Assembly (NCBI GenBank): GCA_003116975.1 | Contig: BGKB01000053.1 | Span: forward strand, 308,346 to 372,345 | DNA length: 64,000 bases | Direction: 5' to 3' | Source: Aurantiochytrium sp. KH105 | Taxonomy: Eukaryota; Sar; Bigyra; Thraustochytrida; Thraustochytriidae | Shown here: positions 18,131-26,053 of the stretch, in pieces | Numbering within the stretch: position 1 is the stretch's first letter | Layout of the letters: every line of letters begins with the position of its first letter | The notes under the pieces: model-generated | The model's input: the letters and a program-made list of their open reading frames with translations, nothing else | What the model was told of the DNA's origin: nothing | The model's database searches: none | Made by a program: the position numbers and the translations under genes

Positions 18131-19546
18131 TCACCACACAGCGCGATGATTCTCGCAGACACCATAGACGTTTTCAATGTCCACTCGATGCCAGACCCCC
18201 TGCTCAAAGTTCTGGACCTCGAGAAAACCAGAAAAACTACCGTATGGTTGCACAAAGTCGCTGACAATACCCACGACATCGCTGCCCGTGTGGTCCTCGC
18301 GGAGGCCGTGAGGCTGAAACTCAAGATGAAGAACGACACCTGTCTCGTTGGCGCGAATGACCCAGGGGCCTTGAAGCGGTCCGTTCGATGGCATGTCCAC
18401 GGTAACGGCAACCGGAAGGGCATGAACTTTGTGATCGAGCCACAAAGCATTTTCTGCAGAAGGGAGGGTCGTGCCGGGCCCTTGGACGTCGTACACAAGT
18501 CTGCTAAGATTGATGCCCACGGGCATGCTTTGCGTGGCAGCGATGCCCGAGCGCTTTTGGAACGGAGCGCGCCACGTTTGGACGGAACACGCAGCGCAAC
18601 TAAGCGATACCCACTGCCACTTTGTCTCGCGAAGCGCGCGAGTCAGTGTCCAGTCGATCGTGGCGGCTCCCTCTTTGAAAATGTGCGGCGCCTGTCGAAC
18701 AGGTGCAGCGCTTTTACCTTTGGCACTGGATGAATCTGGCAAGTCAAGCACAGTAATGGAGCCCATGGCGCCCATGCCAGCCTCCTTGTGCACATATGCG
18801 GGACGCTTGGGGTCGCCGCCGAGAGGATACCAGAGCGCAAGTGCCTCTGCACCTTTGAAGATTTGGATTTTTGCCTTGACGCGTGTCAGGTTCACGTTAA
18901 AGTGCCAGACACCACCAACAAAGCACAATTCCACAGCGTCTTGGCCCCAGCCAACGAATTTAGAGCAGCCATCCGTGGAGGTGGCCGCTAGTTTGAGTGC
19001 CCGTCCAAAGGGCATTTGCCAGTGGAAGTCACTGACTAGACGACGAGTCGTCTTGTCCACCACGGAGAGATAGATATCCTCGACGTAGTTAAATTGCACA
19101 GGGGTGATGGCCAGGAAGTACTTTGGAGAGGAGACGGAGACATAGCTCCAGGACTTGAGTTGGAAAAAGTTTTCGAGGCGCGAGCCAAGCTTGCGCACAG
19201 CACCGAGGTGCGCTGCCACGGGGGCCTTCCATCGCCCAAAGGATTCGCCATTCGCCGGCGCCGGTCCCGGCGAGACTTCGCGTCCGCAGAGGCCGGGAAA
19301 GGCCTCGCACGTCGGGAGCGCGACTTCTTCTGGGACACGCAGTGCAAAGCGCAGCACGTATGCGAGCGACGCGAGGAGCAGAAAGCTAGGCAGCAAGAAC
19401 TTCGACGATGAAATGCTGCTTCTCGGTGCCCTTTGTCGCCTTGTCGCCTTGAGCGCCACCTTGGCAAAGCCCTCGCCCCGGCCGTCACCGCCGTCGCCGT
19501 CGCCATCTCGCCTCCTGTGAGCGCCCAGCTCGCTGCTCGAGTCCAT
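18131..19546 (-). CDS. Membrane-anchored DUF2804 family protein
   Basis: The start at 19546 (MDSSSELGAHRRR) gives 471 residues; the frame upstream is arginine-rich leader. A basic N-terminus is followed by a hydrophobic segment at ~48-70 (FLLPSFLLLASLAYVLRFAL), which predicts a type II membrane anchor. The rest matches DUF2804: FGRWKAP, LKSWSYVSVSSPKYFLAIT, VQFNYVEDIYLSVVD, HWQMPFGRALKL, ATIDWTLTRA, a C-terminal half with ENALWLDHKVHAL, and the terminal FSGFLEV...VYGVCENHRAVW, equivalent to the usual 'GfaEkvhnrW' end. The family is common in bacteria and scattered in eukaryotes, and has a beta-rich lipocalin/hydroxyneurosporene-synthase-like fold of unknown reaction. The 3' end is duplicated at 17260-17335. 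Confidence 0.78.
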   Translation of the reverse strand: MDSSSELGAHRRRDGDGDGGDGRGEGFAKVALKATRRQRAPRSSISSSKFLLPSFLLLASLAYVLRFALRVPEEVALPTCEAFPGLCGREVSPGPAPANGESFGRWKAPVAAHLGAVRKLGSRLENFFQLKSWSYVSVSSPKYFLAITPVQFNYVEDIYLSVVDKTTRRLVSDFHWQMPFGRALKLAATSTDGCSKFVGWGQDAVELCFVGGVWHFNVNLTRVKAKIQIFKGAEALALWYPLGGDPKRPAYVHKEAGMGAMGSITVLDLPDSSSAKGKSAAPVRQAPHIFKEGAATIDWTLTRALRETKWQWVSLSCAACSVQTWRAPFQKRSGIAATQSMPVGINLSRLVYDVQGPGTTLPSAENALWLDHKVHALPVAVTVDMPSNGPLQGPWVIRANETGVVLHLEFQPHGLREDHTGSDVVGIVSDFVQPYGSFSGFLEVQNFEQGVWHRVDIENVYGVCENHRAVW

Positions 19547-20532
19547 GGCGCCGCCGTGCGTCCGTCCGCGAACCCTTCGACCGCGCTGGGCCCGATCTGT
19601 TTCTGCTCGCCCTGCGCGCGGTCGGCCTCGCCGCGCGTCGGGCGGGGCCTCTCTGGCGCGTCGTCCCGGCTCTGCGTCGCGCTGCCGTCGCAACCTGGCC
19701 CTCGCTACCTTGCCAGCTAGCTCGCGGAGTGACTGTTTTTGGTTGTTCTTGTTTTGCGCTCCGATGCGCCAGCCAGCAGGGACTCCTGGGACGCAACCTC
19801 TGCTCGCCTGCTGCAGCTGCTACTACCGCCAGCACGTGCAGCGCGTGCAGCAGCGCGTGCAGCGAACGAGGCCCGCGGTGCGCGCGTGCGTGCGTGCGTG
19901 GCTGCGAGCGGGCGCGAAAGGAGGCCGCGGCCGACGTCGGTGCCCGAGCAGCTGCAGGTCGTGGCGCGAGAAGGGGAGGGAGGGAAGGAGGGTAGGACCG
20001 CGTACAGTCCTCTGGCAGGTGGCGGCTGTTGCAGCGTGAATTCTGCCTGCGCCTTTGACACTGTGAGTCCTAAAAACCTTGTGGTGATGCACCGACAAAG
20101 GAGAGAAAGGGCAAGTGAGCGAGATGTCACACTGACAGACGTGATGATCGTTGACCTGATTATCCGTCGTCGTCCGTACTCGTAGCCAGCCCCGTTCGAA
20201 GGCTACGTGAGACCGGTTCAGGCTACGATCGGCGTCTGCACGCGAGCGGAGAATGGTCCAAAACAGCCTGACAATTTGCCCCCGCATTACCAACTGGCAT
20301 TTTTAACGTGTCGGGAACTGTTGTACGAGTCTACTTTTAGCTCGGATCCAAACCTAGGCTCAGGCCTAGGCCTAGATCTTCACCGGTTTGACGGGCCAAA
20401 TTTCGGACATCACCTCACCTCACCTCACCTCATCTCACCTCATCTCACATGACATGACATGACATGCATGACATGACCTGCCTGCGCAACTTTTCCGGAA
20501 GTCAGACTGCTTGCGAAGAAAGCCTCCCTCGA
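19547..20532. other. Intergenic region between two minus-strand genes
   Basis: The part next to 19547 is GC-rich with GCGTGC repeats (19880-19905) and probably contains the DUF2804 promoter. The part near 20532 is the TDP1 3' side. CCTAGG-rich short palindromes lie at 20353-20375 and a pentanucleotide tract at 20410-20478. No gene is supported. Confidence 0.5.
20410..20478 (+). repeat. Pentanucleotide tract (CACCT/CATCT then GACAT)
   Basis: Degenerate tandem CACCT and CATCT units pass into tandem GACAT units. The tract begins about 55 nt from the TDP1 stop codon, in its 3' flank. Confidence 0.85.
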
Positions 20533-22308
20533 TCAGGACGAAGGCGGAACGGGAACGCAAATTACGTGCGTGAGCTCATTCGGCGGCAACTCGGACGAAG
20601 GGTCGTCCATCGACGCCGTGTACGGCACGGGTGGTAAGCGAATGGGAATCGGAAGAACAAAGTCGTCCGCTGCGACACTGCGCGCAGGCGAGGCAACCAA
20701 ACGCCGAGGGCCAGAACCACAAAGTGCTGGCGTAAAAAGAACGCCGAGCTCCCATGATCGAATGCTGAGATCTCCTTTTTGTGTAAAGTTACCCCAGGCG
20801 GCCTTGGACAAATTAGCGCTTGTGATGCAAGCCCAACTCAAGCGACGAGGATCCGAGGGATCGTAGGCAAAATACGATTTCATGTGCGGAAAGGCAAGAT
20901 CGCGAGACGGATACGCCTCCGCAGCCGTCCACGAACAGAGCCGGGGTTGAATGCGCGCAAAGCTTGGTGCCTGCTTGTCTGCGAAAAAGAGTCCGTGCGC
21001 GTAGCCCACGATGGAGCGCCGACAATCCAAATTCGACGGAAACACGAAGTGGACGTCAGCATTTTGATTCCGAATAAGAGCGCGACGCGCAAACTCGTCG
21101 AGGGCCCAGCAGGCTTGCGGACCATGTTTTTTGGTCATGTTCTGAGATCCAAAGCTCGTGAATTGACACACGACTGGCCAGTCCCTCTCCTCGGCTGGAA
21201 GGCTTTCCAGATGCGCTGCAAGGGCAAGTTGGCCCCAGCGTGTCGCGCCGGCGGCGGAAAAGGTGCCAGGGACCGACGCGATGAGTGCAGCGTGGGCCGT
21301 CGAGAAATCGTACTTCCACAGAGAGGCCACCTCGGGCAACCGATCCGCGAAGCGGCGCTCCCCCCGCGTCCCTTCAACGATGGCGTCCATTTGCGCGCGA
21401 AAATACTTGAGTAAGCTCGGACCAAAGACACGATTTAAGCCACGCGGGACGCCATCCTCACGCATGAGCTCAAAGTCCTCGTAATACACTGCGTCGGTCT
21501 TATTGAAGAGATCAAAGGGCACAAGGTTGGCTGTGTGGACAATAACTCGAAGTTTGTCTTTGTAAAAGAGCACAAAGCCTTTGGAGTGGTGCTTGCCGTA
21601 TGGTTTTGGAGGTGGATGAAAGCATCGCACGTGCGAGTTGACCTGGCGCAGCGTTTGCTCGAGCGCGCGGTTCGCTTCGTTGCGCCGAAAGGGGGTTCCT
21701 CCATCCATGCCATGGAAAACGTAGAGCTTTCGTAGTTCGCGAAATGCTGGAAAGACGCGGAAAAAGATGGCGGGGTCGATGTCCATGGACAGCACCCACG
21801 CCTCCTGAAGGCCTTGAAGCTCCATCGTGAGCGCCGGGATGCTGGCAGTTGATGCGCGTTCGAGCGGGCCCTTGGTCACGCGCTGTCCTTCACGATCATG
21901 GATCTCGTTGAGGAGAAACCCATGCGCCGGCCATTTCGTCCTATCTTCATTCCGCAAATTGGACCCGCACGACATGCACGCTGTGGCCTTCTCGGGGTTT
22001 CGTCGGGCGCACCGTCCGCACACAAGGTCCGTGTCGACCTCGGGCGGCACGAGAGACGATCCGCACATTTCGCACGTCCTCGCGTCCTCGTCATGACCCA
22101 GCGTGCACCTCGGACACGCTCTTCGTCGGCGTCCTCGCCTCGGCCTCTTCCGCTGCCGCCCCGGCTCGTCCGCGCTCCCCTCGGCGGCCCTGAGCGCGCG
22201 CCTGGCGGCCCCGTCGCTGCAGCTGCTCGCGCCGCCGTCGCCGTCCTCGCTGCCAGCGGTCAGATCCACGACCCCGCTCAGGCCGCGCTTCCCGGGAGCG
22301 GCCGCCAT
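20533..22308 (-). CDS. TDP1: Tyrosyl-DNA phosphodiesterase 1 with N-terminal zinc fingers
   Basis: The start at 22308 (MAAAPGKRGLSGVVDLT) gives 591 residues, near the ~600 of human TDP1; the frame upstream is Arg/Pro-rich leader. Residues ~60-120 contain two Cys4 RanBP2-like zinc fingers (CPRCTLGHDEDARTCEMC and CGRCARRNPEKATACMSC). Two HKD half-sites follow: HHSKGFVLFYKDKLRVIVHT with TANLV, and FPHMKSYFAYD with SANLSKAAWG and SIRSWELGVLF. Both His and Lys residues of each half are present, so the enzyme should be active. TDP1 hydrolyses 3'-phosphotyrosyl links left by stalled topoisomerase I. The N-terminal fingers are not part of the animal enzyme and may aid DNA or ubiquitin binding. It is divergent from xylulokinase. 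Confidence 0.95.
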   Translation of the reverse strand: MAAAPGKRGLSGVVDLTAGSEDGDGGASSCSDGAARRALRAAEGSADEPGRQRKRPRRGRRRRACPRCTLGHDEDARTCEMCGSSLVPPEVDTDLVCGRCARRNPEKATACMSCGSNLRNEDRTKWPAHGFLLNEIHDREGQRVTKGPLERASTASIPALTMELQGLQEAWVLSMDIDPAIFFRVFPAFRELRKLYVFHGMDGGTPFRRNEANRALEQTLRQVNSHVRCFHPPPKPYGKHHSKGFVLFYKDKLRVIVHTANLVPFDLFNKTDAVYYEDFELMREDGVPRGLNRVFGPSLLKYFRAQMDAIVEGTRGERRFADRLPEVASLWKYDFSTAHAALIASVPGTFSAAGATRWGQLALAAHLESLPAEERDWPVVCQFTSFGSQNMTKKHGPQACWALDEFARRALIRNQNADVHFVFPSNLDCRRSIVGYAHGLFFADKQAPSFARIQPRLCSWTAAEAYPSRDLAFPHMKSYFAYDPSDPRRLSWACITSANLSKAAWGNFTQKGDLSIRSWELGVLFTPALCGSGPRRLVASPARSVAADDFVLPIPIRLPPVPYTASMDDPSSELPPNELTHVICVPVPPSS

Positions 22309-22847
22309 CGCCGCGGTCTGTGCCGCGGTCTGCGTCGCGGGCGCGCGCCTGCTCTGCGTCGCGCGCGGCCGCAGCAGCCGCAGCAGCCCGAGGCCGCCGG
22401 GCGCGCCGCGCATGCAGCGGCGGCGGCGTCTCGGCGGCGCGGCGGGAGGCGGAATCAGGCCTGCAGGACGGCGGCGACGCGGCGCGCGGGAGGCGGGAGA
22501 CGGGCTGCAGACGGCGCCGCGCGGGCACAAAGCGCGAGCCCGGCTCGAGGAGAGGAGAGGACAGCAGAGCAGAACAGAGCAGAGGGGACTCGGAGCAGAC
22601 CCACCGCGCACTGCACGCCGCGGCGCGTATCTTGACGGACCGAGACCGACCGGACCGGGAAGCTCTTTCAGGCGGCGGAGGATCATATGATGGTGAGGCA
22701 GACGCAGACCCGGAAAAGGACTCCGCGGGACTCGAGCTCAGCTGCCAGCCAGAGGCACCAGCACTGGCAGCACCAGCACCAGCACCAGCACCAGCACCAG
22801 CACCAGCACCAAGAGGAACGGGCAAAGGACGAGGGCGCACGCGGACG
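22309..22847. other. Divergent promoter region of TDP1 and xylulokinase
   Basis: About 540 nt of very GC-rich sequence with a CACCAG hexamer tract at 22755-22811. Both genes have open frames running into it, but these read as low-complexity Arg/Gly/Ala or His/Gln and are taken as leader. Confidence 0.55.
22755..22811 (+). repeat. CACCAG hexanucleotide repeat
   Basis: A tandem CACCAG tract of about nine units ends 36 nt upstream of the xylulokinase ATG. It lies in the presumed 5' leader. Confidence 0.9.
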
Positions 22848-24404
22848 ATGGGGACGCGCGGGAGCAAAGACGTGTTGTACCTGGGCATCGACGCCGGGAC
22901 GCAGTCGATCAAGGCGAGCGTGTACGATGGGGCGATGCAGCTCGTCGAGGAGCGCGCGGTCAAGTTTGACGAGGAGTTGCCGCAGTACGGTACACGCGCA
23001 GGGATGATCGTCGAGGACGAGGCGGCGGGCGTGGTGCGGTCGCCCGTGTTCATGTGGGTCGAGGCGCTCGAAATCGCGCTCGAACGCCTCGCGCAGGCCG
23101 TTGACATGTCCAGCATCGTCGCGGTCTCGGGGAGCGCGCAGCAACACTCGAGCGTGTGGTGGCGTGCCTTCCCCACTAGCTTTGACCCAAACGAGCGCCT
23201 TGTGGAGCAGCTGCGCGCTCAAAAGGCCTTTTCCACCGAGCTCTCGCCCATTTGGGCCGACTCGAGCACCTCGGAGGAGGTCAAGAGAGCAGAGGAACGC
23301 GTGGGCGGCGCGGCCGCAATGCAGCAGCTCACCGGCTCTGTCGGCACGGAGCGCTTCACGGGAAACCAAATCGCGCGCATGGCCAAGAGACAACCGGAGA
23401 TTTACAAGGACACGGAGCGCGTAATGTTGCTGAGCACAGCGCTCACGAGCCTCTTTTTGGGCCGGCCTGCCGCCACAGAGGCAGGCGACGCCGCCGGTAT
23501 GAACATGATGCAGCTCGACAAGAACGTCTGGCTCGACGACCTCGAAGACGTCTTTGACGCCCCGGGTCTTGCGGACAAGGCCGGTGACTTGTGCGAGGCC
23601 AACGCCAACTTGGGAACCGTCTCGGATTTCATGGTGAAGCGCTTTGGCTTTTCGCCCTCGTGCCAGGTCGCTGCTTTCACGGGCGACAATTTGGCCACGC
23701 TCGTTGGCTGCGTCGACCGCGCAAATGACGTCATTGTCAGTCTCGGAACCTCGGACACGGTACTTTCCCAGCAGCCTACCCGAAAACAGGTTAACCAGGC
23801 TGCGCTCGTATTTCCGCACCCTACGGATCAAGCGCTCTACATGATTATGATTTGCTACAAGAATGGAGGTGCTGTCCGCAACGACGAAAAGGGCAAAGAC
23901 CACAAGTGGTCCGAAGTGGACGAGATCCTCCTCGCAGACGCTGATGAGAACGAGCCGGATGTCATTTGCATCTTCTTTCCTCATAAAGAGATTGCGCCAC
24001 GCCCCATGGACGCCTGCGAGCGAGCCTTTCGCATCGACAATGGCGAAGAGGTCGATGTTGCAAGTCTTTCGTGGCGTCAGCGCGTCCGCGGTCTCATTTT
24101 GGCCCGAGCGCTGTCCATCAAGACGCACCTCGAGGACTGCAAGTCCTCGTATGATCGTGTTGTCATTACTGGGGGCGGAAGCAACAGCAAGGGGATCCCG
24201 GCTGTCTTTCGCCAGGTCTTAGGCGTTCCTGTGTTTACCTCGCAACAGGCCGACGGTGCCTCGCGCGGGGCGGCGCTCAAGGCCATGCTTGCTGTTGACA
24301 AAGCGCCCAAGGGTCATGCCATTTTGTCCGAGCGCCCGGAGGCTGCGAACTTTGCGCAGGTGCCCGCAACGGACCTGTATCGCAAGATCGAGGCGCAGCT
24401 GTAA
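22848..24404 (+). CDS. XYLB: Xylulose kinase (FGGY family)
   Basis: The start at 22848 (MGTRGSKDVLYLGIDAGTQS) gives 518 residues, the usual FGGY kinase length. The N-terminal FGGY domain has LGIDAGTQSIKASVYDG (phosphate 1), SGSAQQHSSVWW (substrate loop), IWADSST, and FTGNQIARMAKRQPE. The C-terminal domain has AAFTGDNLATLVGC, ISLGTSDTVLS-like VSLGTSDTVLS (phosphate 2), ITGGGSNSKGIPAVFRQVLG and QADGASRGAALKA (adenosine site). Family members phosphorylate D-xylulose to xylulose 5-phosphate, feeding the pentose phosphate pathway in the cytosol. The QQHSSVWW loop and the overall match to animal XYLB favour xylulose over glycerol or ribulose. It is divergent from TDP1. Confidence 0.93.
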   Translation: MGTRGSKDVLYLGIDAGTQSIKASVYDGAMQLVEERAVKFDEELPQYGTRAGMIVEDEAAGVVRSPVFMWVEALEIALERLAQAVDMSSIVAVSGSAQQHSSVWWRAFPTSFDPNERLVEQLRAQKAFSTELSPIWADSSTSEEVKRAEERVGGAAAMQQLTGSVGTERFTGNQIARMAKRQPEIYKDTERVMLLSTALTSLFLGRPAATEAGDAAGMNMMQLDKNVWLDDLEDVFDAPGLADKAGDLCEANANLGTVSDFMVKRFGFSPSCQVAAFTGDNLATLVGCVDRANDVIVSLGTSDTVLSQQPTRKQVNQAALVFPHPTDQALYMIMICYKNGGAVRNDEKGKDHKWSEVDEILLADADENEPDVICIFFPHKEIAPRPMDACERAFRIDNGEEVDVASLSWRQRVRGLILARALSIKTHLEDCKSSYDRVVITGGGSNSKGIPAVFRQVLGVPVFTSQQADGASRGAALKAMLAVDKAPKGHAILSERPEAANFAQVPATDLYRKIEAQL

Positions 24405-24588
24405 GCTTTATATTTTCCTTTCTTTGGCTTTATTAATGTCTCTTTTTCTTAACGTCTGATGCCGCAGAGTTACTCGTGATCCCTTGGACTCGTCGGCGCG
24501 GCCCATCGGAGGAGATTCATTCACCCTCCGCGACGCCCTGGCAGAGTGCTCGAGCGATCCATTGCGATGGATAAAAAATAAAAACATA
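24405..24588. other. Xylulokinase 3' flank
   Basis: GC-rich downstream sequence that becomes AT-rich at 24571, just before the inverted-repeat element. No gene. Confidence 0.5.
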
Positions 24589-25755
24589 GGGTAAAACCTC
24601 CGATTTTCAACATCAATGTTAGAAAAATCATTTTTCGATCAAAAATCAACTTTTGGTTGTAGGAGTCGTGTAGAGCGTGCGAACGAGCATGGAGAGCTCG
24701 TAGTTTGATCAGTGAACGAACTCAGTCGATTGGTGTTGCTTGAGATCAATTATAGTTTTCAGATTTTTCCTCGCCACGGAGCCACCGACCTATGATTTCC
24801 ACACGCAGATTTTGCGCAATGCTTCTGAGTCTGGTTTTAGTAACATACTTAGTTTTATATTTGTTTACTTTTACCGAAATTGGTCTAGTGTTACTTTTCT
24901 CTACGAGACACATTGTTACTATCTATTTCGCTTGTGGCGACGATTCCAGCTGACATAGGCCAGGATTAGCGATCTCAGGGAGTGATCGAATGAACTCTAC
25001 GGTCATGCGAAAAAGTTGTGCACGTTTGGCTTGCCAAGGAAGGTTTTTATCCCATTGTTTGATCTTGGTCAAGGAGCTCACCAAATGGCAACGTTTAGCT
25101 TGCCGCCTGTGTACCCAGAAAGAGCAGCGTTTGCAAAAAGTGCCGCTTTCACGAGATCCTCCTCTTCCATTGTATCCGGAACGCTCTCCGACGTTCCAGC
25201 TGGAACTTCATCAGCGTTCTGAGGAGGGTTTGGTTCGCGTGATGAGCTCGCCTCTTCTGAGACATGTTCCTCTGAGCTTGCAGAGAGGGAACGTACAAGC
25301 TCCAGCAGCTCTTGCCGAGACCGCTGAATCGAAACACGTTTCCCTGCGAGTTGTAGGACCTCAATGAGTTTTGTTTTTGTAATCTTGTCGTCTCGCGCAA
25401 ACTCGAACGAGAAATCCTTATTGGAGTAGGAAAGCGCGGACACCTGCTTCTTCAACGAATTGTTTGACCGTCTTCTGTTTCTTCGCCTTGATTGCAGCCT
25501 CACGGGACTTGTCTTGAGCCTCGATGCCTTTAAGTCGCTCGAGATCGTACATGTCCTTCGACCGCCAGGAATCCATTGATACACGTTTTCTCATACAAAT
25601 GTATTGGCCGGCTTATTTGGCTTATTTTATGGCCTATTTAAAAATACCATTGATTTGCAACATGGTCTTAGTGAGTAGTAGTTAACTCCTATACGATTTC
25701 TCGGGCGCCGATTCTGTAGCAAATCGGTGTGATGTGCTAATCGGAGGTTTTACCC
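24589..25755. mobile_element. 1.17-kb transposon-like element with perfect terminal inverted repeats and TA flanks
   Basis: The 20-mer ATAGGGTAAAACCTCCGATT at 24586-24605 reappears as its exact reverse complement at 25739-25758. Taking GGGTAAAACCTCCGATT as the terminus leaves TA on both sides (24587-24588 and 25756-25757), the target-site pattern of Tc1/mariner/pogo-type DNA transposons. The inside is clearly more AT-rich than the neighbouring genes. It contains a broken minus-strand reading frame (25078-25594) but no DDE/D transposase signature that I can see. It is therefore likely a non-autonomous or decayed copy. Confidence 0.8.
25078..25594 (-). pseudogene. Frameshifted ORF inside the TIR element, SAP-like C-terminal part
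   Basis: One frame starts at 25594 (MRKRVSMDSWRSKDMYDLER), runs 58 codons to a stop at 25418, and is Lys/Glu-rich and helical. The adjacent frame takes over near 25450 and continues with SYSNKDFSFEFARDDKITKT, KLIEVLQLAGKRVSIQRSRQ and ELLELVRSLSASSEEHVSEE to a stop at 25078. KTKLIEVLQLAGKRVS...QELLELV resembles a SAP-type DNA-binding helix pair, but this is weak. No good splice donor joins the frames, so a frameshift is more likely than an intron. It is probably a decayed transposon gene. Confidence 0.45.
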
Positions 25756-25758
25756 TAT

Positions 25759-26053
25759 AGCCAGCCTCAGGACTCCATCCGCGAGGTGACAACCACCTCG
25801 ATGCCGTACAGCACGTTAGACGGGTCGCAGATGCCATTCTCTATGTGAGTGTATAGGGATTCTCTTTGCAATCTTGGACGGACGCAGTGGGAGAAAAGAA
25901 ACAAGAAGGAAAAAGTTCATAATCTTCTTCACTCTGGTTTAACTTATTTTGATACATGGTGACTGGACGCCGTGCCTCGAGCGCCCACCCTCGCTTCAGA
26001 GGTTTCGATTTGCTTTTGAAAAAAACTAGCTCTTGAATAACAAAGTAGGCCCT
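25759..26053. other. PEX13 3' flank
   Basis: About 295 nt between the TIR element and the PEX13 stop codon. No gene is visible. Confidence 0.5.

Noticed and set aside
22683-24128. 481-codon minus-strand ORF antisense to xylulokinase
   Set aside because: Complement of a well-conserved FGGY kinase; it reads Arg/Leu/His-rich without motifs.
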